Positions 7,666-16,672 of a DNA stretch of 64,000 nucleotides are shown in pieces. Numbering within the stretch: the stretch's first letter is position 1; each line of letters opens with the position of its first letter. Below the pieces are notes generated by a model. That model had not been told where the DNA came from and searched no databases. It was given only the letters and a program-made list of their open reading frames with translations. The translations under genes and the position numbers were made by a program. The stretch is from positions 361,190 to 425,189 of the forward strand of contig NZ_JADYWL010000003.1 of assembly GCF_015864825.1 (NCBI RefSeq), read 5' to 3'. This DNA is from Psychrobacter sp. NZS113. Its GTDB lineage: Bacteria; Pseudomonadota; Gammaproteobacteria; Pseudomonadales; Moraxellaceae.

Positions 7666-8922
7666 ATGAATCAATCCAATGACTACCCTTTAAGTGCTGT
7701 ACCAATTGACAAGAGAAAAGGCTTGTGGTCCATGATGTCGGTGTTATTGGGCTTTACATTTTTTACCTCTACAATGTGGGCAGGTGGTACGCTTGGCAAA
7801 TCATTTTCATTTTATGAGCTAATTTCTATTATATTCATAGGCAATTTACTGCTTGGATCTTATGCAGCAGGCTTAGGCTACATTGCCTGTAAAACTGGCT
7901 TAAATACCGTGTTATTAGGTCGATATTGTTTCGGGTTAAATGGCAGCAAGCTATCTGACGTTGTATTAGGATTTACACAAATTGGTTGGTATGCGTGGGG
8001 TACTGCAACGATCGCTATCGTCATTGTAAAATTATTGGAATTGCCAGATACATGGCTAACCCCATTAATGATAGTTTTTGGTTTCGGTTTTTGTATCAGT
8101 GCATATATCGGTTATAAAGCATTAGAAATCCTTTCAAAAATTTCCGTTCCTGCAATGCTATTCTTTATTGGCTTATGTTTTTACAAAGGTATTCTTGATA
8201 TAGGTGGTATTTCGGAATTTATAGCTATCGAACCCACCGAAAGTATGCCAGTCGCAGCTGCAATTACTTTAGTGTTTGGCACTTTTGTAAGTGGAGGTAC
8301 GCAAGCAACAAATTGGAGCCGTTTTGCTAAATCAGGAAAAGTAGCGGTCATAAGCACTTTAGCGGCATTTTTTATCGGAAATGGCTTAATAGTATTCATT
8401 GGTGCTTTTGGCACTTCTATATACCAACAGGCAGATATCGTTGATGTACTTGTTTCTCAAGGTTTTATGCTTGTCGCTATTCTAATGCTTTTCAGTAATA
8501 TTTGGACTACCCAAGACAATACTATTTACAACTTTGCAGCTGCAGGATGTAACTTGTTAAGAACAGATAAAAGGCGTTTAGTTACACTATTTGGTGCCGC
8601 ATTGGGAACTGCGTTAGCCGTCATGGGAATGTACAATATGCTGATCCCATTTCTAATATTATTAGGCACTTTTATCCCACCAATTGGTGCGATCATCATG
8701 ACAGATTTTTGGGTGAAATATAAAGGCAACATGCCAGATTTGAGCAGTATTGAATTGCCACAGTACAATATGACGGGATTATCTGCTTATATTATTGGTT
8801 CGGGTTGCGCTTACGCTTCACCTTGGATTGCACCACTCGTTGGCATTGTTACTTCTGCTATTGCTTACACCATATTATTAAATCTCTCTACCGTAAAAAA
8901 TCAACGAAAGCAGAGTATTTAA
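7666..8922 (+). CDS. codB: Cytosine permease, NCS1 family (CodB-like)
   Basis: The 418-residue protein has about twelve hydrophobic segments and the NCS1 arrangement seen in CodB, including a short polar N-terminus followed by a glycine-rich first helix (MWAGGTLGKSF) and SGGTQATNWSRFAKSG in the middle. I prefer the ATG at 7666, nine bases after TAAGGA; a GTG at 7663 is also in frame. It imports cytosine or a related base across the inner membrane. The next gene begins three bases after its stop, and a CodA-like deaminase completes the unit, which supports the substrate assignment. Isocytosine or another pyrimidine cannot be excluded. Confidence 0.85.
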   Translation: MNQSNDYPLSAVPIDKRKGLWSMMSVLLGFTFFTSTMWAGGTLGKSFSFYELISIIFIGNLLLGSYAAGLGYIACKTGLNTVLLGRYCFGLNGSKLSDVVLGFTQIGWYAWGTATIAIVIVKLLELPDTWLTPLMIVFGFGFCISAYIGYKALEILSKISVPAMLFFIGLCFYKGILDIGGISEFIAIEPTESMPVAAAITLVFGTFVSGGTQATNWSRFAKSGKVAVISTLAAFFIGNGLIVFIGAFGTSIYQQADIVDVLVSQGFMLVAILMLFSNIWTTQDNTIYNFAAAGCNLLRTDKRRLVTLFGAALGTALAVMGMYNMLIPFLILLGTFIPPIGAIIMTDFWVKYKGNMPDLSSIELPQYNMTGLSAYIIGSGCAYASPWIAPLVGIVTSAIAYTILLNLSTVKNQRKQSI

Positions 8923-8925
8923 TCA

Positions 8926-10074
8926 ATGATATCTATTGGATCGTTAAATCAAATAAATGGACTAGAAGAGCTGCAGTTTCGCGCAGGGCTACAAGGTAGC
9001 AAAAATGCTATACGTTGGCCTTATATTGCAGAAAACACAGAAATTGAACCCTGGACACAAGGTGGAGAGCTAATCTTTGTGACTGGACTAAATTGGAATT
9101 GGACTGTACAAGACTTTATTATTCTAATTAAAAAAGCCCAAAAGCAATGTACCAGTGGGCTAGTCATTTTAACGCAGTCACCATATCTAGATACCATTCC
9201 TAATGAAGTTTTGGATTTTGCAAATAAACTAAACTTTCCTCTTTTTGAACAACCTTACTCGATCCCAATGGTCAACGTTACCGAAATACTATCTAATGCG
9301 ATCATTATGGATGGTCTCAATAATAAATCGAGTCGTTGGTTTCTACAGAACCTTGCAGATAATCCCCATGTATCTGAAATAGACCTCATTAAAGCCACAG
9401 AAATAGGATTCGATCCAGCTCAACGATTATCTGTCGCCTTTATTAAATCAAATCGTATTGCAGATGAAGAGTTAATTAAAGGGGACCATATAATTAGTCA
9501 GTTTATGCTAAATGAGGGGATCCAACTTCCTATTGCAGAGCTGCATCAAGGTTGGCTTGCTATTACGCCGACATCATCGGAATACTGTAGTGATAGTATG
9601 AAGCTATGGCATAAATTACATCAACAGTTACTTGCATGTGGTTTTGATTGCACTATTGGTATCAGCGATGCAAAAGAATTAAAAGTAATTCATAAAGCAG
9701 TTTCACAGGCAAGACAAAGTGCTGGACTTCACAGAGAGAATAACAAAAACAAAGTTATACATTACAACTCATTAGGTATTGCTCAACTTTTTACTCATAT
9801 CGATAACAATGAAATTGATTCTTTTTGTCGTCAGCATTTAGGTGATATTTTCAACAAACATGATACTCAGAGTTTGATTCTGAAAACTACTTTAAATTGC
9901 TATTTTGATAATTTATGTTCAATGCGACAAACAGCATTGGCAATGAATATACATAGAAATACTTTATCCAATCGACTAAAAAAAATTGAATCTCTGACCG
10001 GTTTTAATTTAAGTAATGCTCAGCAGCGATTGAGCTTACAAATAGCGCTCATTGCAGATCGTTTCATCAGTTAA
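8926..10074 (+). CDS. PucR-family transcriptional regulator
   Basis: This 382-residue protein has the PucR N-terminal domain (about residues 10-125, including TEIEPWTQGGELIFVTG) and the PucR-type C-terminal helix-turn-helix (about 320-375, including MRQTALAMNIHRNTLSNRLKKIE). PucR proteins usually activate purine or pyrimidine catabolism in response to an intermediate. The gene starts three bases after codB and 36 bases before codA, so it is embedded in the operon it most likely controls. There is no strong separate ribosome binding site, so translational coupling to codB is likely. Confidence 0.86.
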   Translation: MISIGSLNQINGLEELQFRAGLQGSKNAIRWPYIAENTEIEPWTQGGELIFVTGLNWNWTVQDFIILIKKAQKQCTSGLVILTQSPYLDTIPNEVLDFANKLNFPLFEQPYSIPMVNVTEILSNAIIMDGLNNKSSRWFLQNLADNPHVSEIDLIKATEIGFDPAQRLSVAFIKSNRIADEELIKGDHIISQFMLNEGIQLPIAELHQGWLAITPTSSEYCSDSMKLWHKLHQQLLACGFDCTIGISDAKELKVIHKAVSQARQSAGLHRENNKNKVIHYNSLGIAQLFTHIDNNEIDSFCRQHLGDIFNKHDTQSLILKTTLNCYFDNLCSMRQTALAMNIHRNTLSNRLKKIESLTGFNLSNAQQRLSLQIALIADRFIS

Positions 10075-10110
10075 ATTTTTATAAAATATGACTATTAATT
10101 AGGAAAAACC

Positions 10111-11361
10111 ATGATTATTAACAATGCAAAACTTCGAGGTAAACAGGGCTTATATAGCATTGAATGCGAAAATGGAAAATTTATAAGCATCATCGAGCAA
10201 GATGGCCCAGTCACTCCATTAGAGTCAAGTCTTGATGCAAAAATGAACTTACTGTCCGCTCCCTTTGTTGAACCTCATATTCACCTTGATGCTGTATTTA
10301 CAGCAGGCGAACCAAACTGGAATATAAGTGGCACTTTGTTTGAAGGAATAGAGCGTTGGGCTGAACGCAAGCCAATGTTAACCAGCGAAGATGTTCAGCG
10401 ACGAGTATTAAAAGCAGTACAACTATTGATTGAAAATGGTGTTCAACATATTCGGACACATGTTGATATTACCGATCCTGAATTAGTTGCCTTAAAAGCA
10501 ATAGTCGCTTTAAAAGAAAAACTCAGTGCTTATATTGATTTACAAATAGTTGCATTCCCCCAAGAAGGTATCTTATCCTTTCCTAACGGCAAGGAGCTGA
10601 TGGAAAAAGCACTTGAAGAAGGTGCTGATGTTATCGGTGGTATTCCTCATTTCGAATACACTAGAGAATATGGGGTTGAGTCGATGCGATGGATCATCGA
10701 TCTTGCAGAAAAGCATGGGAAACTAGTTGATGTTCATTGTGATGAAATCGACGATGGCGCATCAAGATTTTTAGAGGTATTGGCTACAGCTGCCTTAGAA
10801 AAAGGCATCGGAGAACGCGTTACCGCAAGCCATACGACTGCCATGCACTCTTACAACAATGCTTACTGTACTAAATTATTTCGTTTACTAAAAAAATCTA
10901 AAATAAACTTCATTGCGCTTCCTACTGAAAATATGCATCTGCAAGGACGATTTGATGGTTATCCAAAAATCCGAGGTATCACACGAGTTAAAGAAATAAG
11001 AGATGCTGGAATGAATATATGTTTCGGTCAAGATTCAATACAGGATCCATGGTATACATTAGGTAATGGCAAACTACTTCGTGTGCTAGATTCAGGTATT
11101 CACTCATGTCATATGATGGGATATGAAGACCTAGAGACCGCATTGGATTTAATTACAGATAATGGGGCTAAAACGCTTAATATATTTGAAAATTACGGTA
11201 TAGAAGTGGGCAAGCCTGCAAACTTTATTGTTCTTGAAGGTGGCAATGATCTTGAAGTCATCCAAAAACAAGGCGACGTTTTATATTCTGTAAGAGCGGG
11301 AGAGGTACTGGTATCTAGACAGCCTGCTATTCTGAATCAAACTGTGAAGTTAGCTGAATAA
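10111..11361 (+). CDS. codA: Cytosine deaminase-like amidohydrolase (CodA family)
   Basis: The 416-residue protein belongs to the amidohydrolase superfamily and aligns with E. coli CodA at a constant offset of five. Metal and catalytic residues are all present: H56 and H58 (HIHLD), Q151, H209 and E212 (VDVHCDEID), H241 (ASHTTAMHS) and D308 (FGQDS). It should convert cytosine to uracil and ammonia in the cytoplasm. The residue corresponding to CodA D314, a known specificity position, is S309 here, so the preferred base may differ. Good ribosome binding site (TAGGAA). It is the last gene of the codB-pucR-codA unit. Confidence 0.83.
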   Translation: MIINNAKLRGKQGLYSIECENGKFISIIEQDGPVTPLESSLDAKMNLLSAPFVEPHIHLDAVFTAGEPNWNISGTLFEGIERWAERKPMLTSEDVQRRVLKAVQLLIENGVQHIRTHVDITDPELVALKAIVALKEKLSAYIDLQIVAFPQEGILSFPNGKELMEKALEEGADVIGGIPHFEYTREYGVESMRWIIDLAEKHGKLVDVHCDEIDDGASRFLEVLATAALEKGIGERVTASHTTAMHSYNNAYCTKLFRLLKKSKINFIALPTENMHLQGRFDGYPKIRGITRVKEIRDAGMNICFGQDSIQDPWYTLGNGKLLRVLDSGIHSCHMMGYEDLETALDLITDNGAKTLNIFENYGIEVGKPANFIVLEGGNDLEVIQKQGDVLYSVRAGEVLVSRQPAILNQTVKLAE

Positions 11362-11388
11362 ATTAACGGTTTTTGAAAGCAATTGAAG

Positions 11389-11418
11389 TTGCGTTCGAGC
11401 CCGCTCTCTTGAACGCAA
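11389..11418. terminator. Hairpin after codA
   Basis: TTGCGTTC (11389-11396) and GAACGCAA (11411-11418) form an eight-base stem 28 bases after the codA stop. It lacks a T-run, so it may stabilise the mRNA 3' end, with termination at the hairpin further downstream. Confidence 0.45.
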
Positions 11419-11483
11419 TATTTACCGCCCAGGTTTTGAGTGCACTGCTGATCGCAAAGTTTTTTTCTTAGTGAGGTAGTTAT

Positions 11484-11540
11484 GCTTATGCCTACCAAAT
11501 TTAGCAAGCCTCAATCTTAAGATTGGGGCTTTTTTTGTTT
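11484..11540 (+). terminator. Terminator hairpin within a repeated 57-bp block
   Basis: AGCCTCAATC (11507-11516) pairs, with one wobble, with GATTGGGGCT (11521-11530) across a TTAA loop, followed by seven T. The preceding GCTTATGCCTACCAAATTT is repeated exactly at 27531. It probably ends codA transcripts. Nothing else is recognisable between codA and the parvulin gene. Confidence 0.75.
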
Positions 11541-11788
11541 ATAGCATGTGGGCTATTATAAAAAATATATACTCCAATAATCTTATCACCACCATCTATA
11601 CTATTAACGGCTTTATTTGCTTTGTATTACCTTCCAACTCAGTTAGCTACATACAGACTTGCCATTTTGGCTGCATAACTTGTCGCTCCATTACTTTTGA
11701 TAAAGTAGAGCCGACAGCTGGAGTGAGCAACCAAGATAAGCCATGGTATAATGCCCTGATAATCGATATTTTATGAAAGGTTTATATT

Positions 11789-12067
11789 ATGGCTCGTACC
11801 GCTAGCGCATTACACATTTTAGTAAAACACAAAGAAGTGGCTGAGGACATTATTATCAAGCTCAAAAAAGGTGCTAAGTTTGATGTGCTGGCTAAAAAGC
11901 ATTCAAATTGCCCATCAGGTAAGAAAGGTGGCAGCTTAGGCGAATTTCAAAAAGGCGACATGGTGCCAGCATTTGATAAAGTCTGCTTCAGCAGTGAACT
12001 CTACACCCCGCATTTAGTAAAAACCAAATTTGGCTGGCATGTGGTTAAAGTGCTTTACAGAACATAA
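11789..12067 (+). CDS. ppiC: Parvulin-type peptidyl-prolyl cis-trans isomerase
   Basis: At 92 residues this is a stand-alone parvulin domain like E. coli PpiC (93 residues). The family landmarks are present: ASALHILVK at the N-terminus, [23 protein letters not shown] in the middle, and FGWHVVKV at the end. There is no signal peptide, so it acts in the cytoplasm on prolyl bonds of short folding substrates. The ATG follows GAAAGG at a good distance, and a TATAATGCC sequence just upstream could be its promoter. It stands alone, with a strong bidirectional terminator beyond. Confidence 0.93.
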   Translation: MARTASALHILVKHKEVAEDIIIKLKKGAKFDVLAKKHSNCPSGKKGGSLGEFQKGDMVPAFDKVCFSSELYTPHLVKTKFGWHVVKVLYRT

Positions 12068-12203
12068 GCGTTAGAATTGGGGTTTTGATTGCAATCTAAC
12101 TAAAATATGTCCTGAACATCATTCAAACCCATATTTCAAATAACTTTATTTAAAATGTCTGTATTTAAAATGACATTAATCTTCTGATTGCTTATCACTT
12201 ATC

Positions 12204-12254
12204 AAAACCAATGAACCCGCTATGATATCTATTCATAGCGGGTTCATTGGTTTT
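12204..12254. terminator. Perfect 22-bp inverted repeat, bidirectional terminator
   Basis: AAAACCAATGAACCCGCTATGA and its exact complement are separated by seven bases, with A and T runs at the two edges. It lies between the convergent parvulin and nitroreductase genes and can terminate both. Confidence 0.9.
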
Positions 12255-12277
12255 ACTGTCTTCAACGCTAGGATGTG

Positions 12278-12886
12278 TTAGCCAAACACTTTTAAGCGAC
12301 TGTCTACAGATTTAAATGCTTTGTCACCTGCAGGCTGCTCGATCGCACCAAATACCATCTGTGCAACCAACTCCCAGTCCTTATCTACATTCCAAGCGTC
12401 GGCAACTTGACTATCAATGATAGGATTGTAATGCTGTAAGTTTGCACCGATATCTAAACTAGATAATGCAGTCCAAATCATATACTGATGCATGCCACTG
12501 GTATGTTCAGACCACACTGGGAATTTGTCAGCATATAACGGTGCTGCTTCCTGTAAACCTTTCACCACTGCATGATCTTCAAAGAATAATATGGTACCTG
12601 CACCCGCTTTAAAGCTATCGATTTTTTGCTTAGTTGATACAAATTGCTCATCGTCATTGACGATATCACGTAAGGTATCTTCCGTCATCTGCCACAGCTT
12701 TTGATGCTCGTCACCGAACAACACGATAACGCGCGTTGACTGTGAGTTGAACGCTGATGGAGTATGCAAAATAGCATGCTCAACCAATTTTACTACTTCA
12801 TCATTTGATACTGGTAATTGATTGCTTAACGCGTAAATAGAACGGCGTTTTTCTGCTAATTTCTGTAAATCTTGTAAATTTGACAT
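12278..12886 (-). CDS. Nitroreductase-family FMN oxidoreductase
   Basis: The 202-residue protein matches the nitroreductase fold. RRSIYAL at the N-terminus is the FMN phosphate-binding arginine motif, HTPSAFNSQSTRVIVLFG is the flavin-contacting strand, and the C-terminus has IGANLQHYNP plus VAQMVFG. It resembles the Frm2/YdgI-like subgroup that reduces nitro compounds, quinones or fatty-acid-derived signals using NAD(P)H. The ATG is preceded by GGAGAA. It follows the pirin gene by 177 bases in the same direction, and both lie opposite a LysR regulator, a common set for quinone or electrophile stress. The natural substrate is unknown. Confidence 0.88.
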   Translation of the reverse strand: MSNLQDLQKLAEKRRSIYALSNQLPVSNDEVVKLVEHAILHTPSAFNSQSTRVIVLFGDEHQKLWQMTEDTLRDIVNDDEQFVSTKQKIDSFKAGAGTILFFEDHAVVKGLQEAAPLYADKFPVWSEHTSGMHQYMIWTALSSLDIGANLQHYNPIIDSQVADAWNVDKDWELVAQMVFGAIEQPAGDKAFKSVDSRLKVFG

Positions 12887-13063
12887 GGTTTTCTCCAGTA
12901 GTTTTTATGAATTAAAATTAAATATTGATGCATTGGGATAAATAGTCACTAGCCTTTGAAACCAAGATACCGTACTCCAAGATACCGTATTCAAAGCCTG
13001 GTTCTAGGTTCAATCTCGCTATTTAACATTTTGTATGTCACAAATAATGAGCATAGAAAGGTA

Positions 13064-13780
13064 TTAAACAGTTATCGGTACTTCCATGATTAACACTTTG
13101 GCGTCTTCTTCGATATCCACTATGAACTGCTGAGCATCCCAAATACCAAGCGCATCTCTAGTATCTAACGTCTTACCATCTACAGTGGCTTTTCCGCTAA
13201 TGACAAAGAGATAAACCCCATTATTAGCGTCTTTTAACTGATAAGACGCAGTCATGTCTTTCTCAAAGTCGCCCATACTAAACCATGCATTTTGATGGAT
13301 CCAAACACCTGCATCGTCAGTGTTTGGCGATAGCACTTGGTTGAACTGGTTTGGCTGCATGATATCAGCCATACGCACTTGTTCATAACGTGGCGTCACT
13401 CCCATTTCGTTGGGAATTACCCATATTTGTAAAAACTGCACCGCCTCATCAAGACTGTCATTCATTTCACTGTGAGTAATGCCCGTACCTGCTGACATGA
13501 CCTGTATTTCACCCGTTTCGATAATACCTTTATTACCAATATTGTCACCATGAGCGAGCTTACCCGATAGCGGGATACTGATAATCTCCATATCGCGATG
13601 TGAGTGCTTGCCAAAACCTTGACCGCCAATAACAAAATCATCGTTAATAACACGTAGCGCCCCAAAGCCCATACGTTCTGGATTGTAATAATTAGCAAAG
13701 CTAAAGGTGTGTTTGCTCTTTAGCCAGCCGTGGTTGGCATTGCCACGAGAGCCCGCTGCATGATATATGGTTTGCATCAT
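13064..13780 (-). CDS. Pirin family protein
   Basis: The 238-residue protein has the bicupin pirin layout. The N-terminal cupin carries the metal ligands FGKHSHRDMEIISI and GTGITHSEMN (His, His, Glu and His). The C-terminal cupin is degenerate (ANNGVYLFVISGKATVDG). Bacterial relatives such as YhhW act as quercetinases or as redox-sensing partners of metabolic enzymes. Two Met codons open the gene; AGGGATAA suits either. It reads away from the LysR gene across a 160-bp promoter region and is the likely first target of that regulator. The enzymatic activity in this organism is unproven. Confidence 0.9.
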   Translation of the reverse strand: MMQTIYHAAGSRGNANHGWLKSKHTFSFANYYNPERMGFGALRVINDDFVIGGQGFGKHSHRDMEIISIPLSGKLAHGDNIGNKGIIETGEIQVMSAGTGITHSEMNDSLDEAVQFLQIWVIPNEMGVTPRYEQVRMADIMQPNQFNQVLSPNTDDAGVWIHQNAWFSMGDFEKDMTASYQLKDANNGVYLFVISGKATVDGKTLDTRDALGIWDAQQFIVDIEEDAKVLIMEVPITV

Positions 13781-13947
13781 TTATCCCTAGTTATTAACTT
13801 GTTGATTAAAAAGTTAAATAACGATAAATACTGTTTAGTTAACTTGTTTAAGTGATGGATATATTATAATTGTTGTTCAGCTGCAGATAAACATCGATAA
13901 TTGCAAATGTAAGTTCTCATTTAAAGAACAATTAAGGGGTGGCTAAA

Positions 13948-14853
13948 ATGGGACAACTAGAAGACATGGCAATGTTTGTACGCATTGTCGAAGCAGGCAG
14001 CATTACTAAAGCCGCAGAGCAATTAAATATCGCCAAGTCAGCTGTCAGCCGCCGTCTCAAGGAGTTAGAGACGCGCTTAGGCAGTCAGTTGATCAGCCGA
14101 ACCACACGTCAATCGAACTTGACGCAAGCAGGTGAGCAGTATTACCAAAGAGTGAGTAATATACTGAATGAGGTTGATGCGCTGAATGAAGCATCCAGTG
14201 GTGCGCCGACTCGTATCGAAGGCACATTAAAGATGACCGCACCGTTATCATTTGGCTTGCTTCATCTAAAGGATGTCATTGATGAATACGCCAATCAACA
14301 TCCCAATCTCAATTTTGAATTGGATTTTTCTGATCGGTATACGGATTTAGTTGAAGAAGGGTTTGAGCTGGCCATTCGTATTGGAGAGATGCAAGATTCT
14401 AGCTATCAGGCCAAACGTCTATCATTAATTCGTCATACCCTATGCGCCAGCCCTGAGTATCTAGATAAAATGGGCACACCTAAAACGGTAGAAGATTTAG
14501 CAGATCATGAATTTTTGCAATACAGTCTGAGCAAATCTAGCACGATAGAATTGATAGATGAACAAGGCAAAAAACATCAAGTGGAAACTAACTCAAAAAT
14601 AAAAATAAATAATGGTGATTTTATGCGTGAAATGGCAGTAAAAGGTCATGGCATTATCTTTTTGCCAACCTTTATCGCTTACCAAGCCGTAGCTAGTGGC
14701 GAGCTAAGGCCCATCTTGCAACAATATGAGCTACCCACGCTAACTGCCTATGCAGTCTATCCGAAAAACAGATTTTTATCTCAGCGATGCCGCTATTTTA
14801 TTGATTTTATCGCTGAGCGTTTCGGTGATAATCCCTATTGGGATGAGTGCTAG
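13948..14853 (+). CDS. LysR-family transcriptional regulator
   Basis: I choose the ATG at 13948, eight bases after AAGGGG; a GTG at 13939 is also in frame. The 301-residue protein has the LysR winged helix (residues about 3-62: FVRIVEAGSITKAAEQLNIAKSAVSRRLKELE) and an effector domain of the subgroup that ends SQRCRYFIDFIAERF, typical of regulators beside pirin, quinone reductase or nitroreductase genes. It is divergent from the pirin gene and probably controls it, together with its own expression. The inducer is unknown. Confidence 0.9.
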   Translation: MGQLEDMAMFVRIVEAGSITKAAEQLNIAKSAVSRRLKELETRLGSQLISRTTRQSNLTQAGEQYYQRVSNILNEVDALNEASSGAPTRIEGTLKMTAPLSFGLLHLKDVIDEYANQHPNLNFELDFSDRYTDLVEEGFELAIRIGEMQDSSYQAKRLSLIRHTLCASPEYLDKMGTPKTVEDLADHEFLQYSLSKSSTIELIDEQGKKHQVETNSKIKINNGDFMREMAVKGHGIIFLPTFIAYQAVASGELRPILQQYELPTLTAYAVYPKNRFLSQRCRYFIDFIAERFGDNPYWDEC

Positions 14854-15214
14854 CCTTTCCAGTTCATCAAGTTAAAGCACAAGAAGCTCAATAAACTTAA
14901 AGAAGATAATTCGAATTTTTAGTAACTTCTAACTAAAAAACATCTTGAATATAGGTGAATTCAAATAAGTTCAATCCAAGGAAATCGAGTGCAAGCAAAC
15001 CGGGTTCAAGTTGTACATTAGTAAGATTAGCGAAGAGGACGATGTAGCGGATTTAACCATACTACAAACTCAATTCAGTATACGCTAAGTTTTCATGATA
15101 GTTGTTGATTGAAGAATACAGTTCGGCTCCTGTGATTGACATAAAATCAGATGTATTTTTGAGGCCTCTATTAAGAATGGAATGATGTCAGAATCTGCGT
15201 GCTAACTTACATAA
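14854..15214. other. Gene-less region downstream of the LysR gene
   Basis: No gene or clear terminator is visible. A 25-bp stretch at 15030-15054 matches 58747-58771 at 22 of 25 positions. The region may hold decayed remains of the longer adhesin whose fragment lies just beyond, but I cannot read a clean frame. Confidence 0.4.
15030..15054. repeat. Dispersed repeat, copy 1
   Basis: GCGAAGAGGACGATGTAGCG plus GATTT matches the copy at 58747-58771 with three substitutions. Both copies lie in intergenic DNA. Confidence 0.5.
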
Positions 15215-16165
15215 TTACATAGAGACAGCGTCATTAGCCGCTAACTCGGTAGGCACATCGTCAAAGGTCACAATAGCTATGTCTATACCGCCATTGCCAT
15301 CCGTTATGGTGTAAGTCACATCTGGCACAACACCTGCGTAACCAACATTTGGCGTGAAGGTTAACGTCCCATCATTCGTCATAGTGATAATGCCAACACT
15401 TGGAACCGTCGCTGTGTCATCTGGTTGATAAACCGTGGTATAGCCTTCAATAGTAAACACTTCTACGCTTAATGAATCACTTTCCGAATCCGTGTGACTG
15501 CCAAGAACTTTTATCTCAACTGCCCTGTTATGTACAGTCGTCACACTCTGACTATTGGCAGCTTCTAATTGTTTCGAAGCCATAGATACATCATCAAAGA
15601 TTATAATGCCTTTATCGCAGTCTCCGTGGCCACTTGTCATAGTGTAGGCCACGTCTGGTACAGCGCCTGCGTAACCCTTATTTGGCATGAAGGCTAGCAT
15701 GCCATCAGCGGTAATTGTGAGCGGGCCATCATTTGGAATCGTCGCCGTGTTATCTGGTTGATAAACCGTAGTATGACCTTCAATCATAAAGTCTTCTACA
15801 CTCAATAAATCTCTGTCTACATCAGTCTCATTGCGAGCCATGTCTGACCTATGGCCTACAGTCGTCACGCTGTTATTACGAACAAATGGAGCACCATCCT
15901 CAAAATTATTTCTATTGCTATAACAGCTATCAGCGACTAAACCTACTTCCCTAGCCTCAGTTGCTGTAGGCATCCACCAAGGTATCGCTACCGCATTATC
16001 TTCTATGCCCTCTAGTCCTTGCCTTTCTGCATTACTTATTGCTAGATATGTTAGAAAATCAAAGGCATCGCCAGTATCCGTTATATAATACTCGCCAATT
16101 TCAGTTACTAGCTGTACTTGGTCTAGAATCTGAGTCATGTCATTAGTTTTGACTATAGTATTCAT
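15215..16165 (-). CDS. Fragment of a repetitive cadherin-like/RTX-type adhesin
   Basis: The start I favour is the ATG at 16163-16165, preceded by GGGAGAA; a frame open further upstream lacks such a site. The 316-residue product has two tandem domains of about 100 residues with the same pattern: LSVExFxIEGxTTVYQPDxTATxP, then DGxLxFxPNxGYAGxVPDVxYT, then G-D-xxIxxFDDV. This is the cadherin-like/Ig-like repeat of very large secreted adhesins. No signal peptide, RTX tail or secretion signal is present, and the protein stops just as the next repeat should begin (AANDAVSM). It is best read as a relic of a larger gene, possibly still translated. Confidence 0.68.
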   Translation of the reverse strand: MNTIVKTNDMTQILDQVQLVTEIGEYYITDTGDAFDFLTYLAISNAERQGLEGIEDNAVAIPWWMPTATEAREVGLVADSCYSNRNNFEDGAPFVRNNSVTTVGHRSDMARNETDVDRDLLSVEDFMIEGHTTVYQPDNTATIPNDGPLTITADGMLAFMPNKGYAGAVPDVAYTMTSGHGDCDKGIIIFDDVSMASKQLEAANSQSVTTVHNRAVEIKVLGSHTDSESDSLSVEVFTIEGYTTVYQPDDTATVPSVGIITMTNDGTLTFTPNVGYAGVVPDVTYTITDGNGGIDIAIVTFDDVPTELAANDAVSM

Positions 16166-16519
16166 ATACTGATTCTCCCTTTTCTTTTTTAAGTCAACTA
16201 ATACAGATTGAGACATATTTATATTAGACAATCAGCTACGATATCTTATTAAGTTACTTGCATAAGTTATCGTCAGTGCTAATAGTTCTATTGGCGATGG
16301 TTAGTAAACAGATGTTTTGTTAAAGTATAGATTATAAGAGACGTATTACTATCTAGTAACCTCTTTACTACAGGTTAACTCGCAAGCGGACAACCTCATA
16401 TCATATTGACTCGAAATGCAACAAATAATGGAGCAGTCCCAGTAGTAAAGGAGCAACACTACAATTGATACGAGTAGTGTTTGTCGTATTTTTATTGTCA
16501 CTAAAGTAAGATTTACTAC

Positions 16520-16576
16520 TAAGAAACCCATTAAAAAAGCCACTTAAAGATAGTGGCTTTTTTAATGGGTTTCTTA
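16520..16576. terminator. Perfect 25-bp inverted repeat terminator
   Basis: Arms at 16520-16544 and 16552-16576 are exact complements around a seven-base loop, with A6 and T6 runs inside the stem. It lies downstream of the AraC gene on the minus strand and can end that transcript. Confidence 0.85.
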
Positions 16577-16672
16577 CGCGAGTTTGTTCAATCAAAGCGT
16601 ATTGGCGTAAATACTGATTCAATCTACTGTCGAATCACTGTTATCCATGTCTTGCTCCAATACCAAAAATGC

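Noticed and set aside
11546..11776. 76-codon frame between codA and ppiC
   Set aside because: No ribosome binding site and no recognisable protein. It crosses the likely ppiC promoter.
16349..16622. Two overlapping minus-strand frames downstream of the adhesin fragment
   Set aside because: Both run through the perfect 25-bp terminator repeat and lack start signals.
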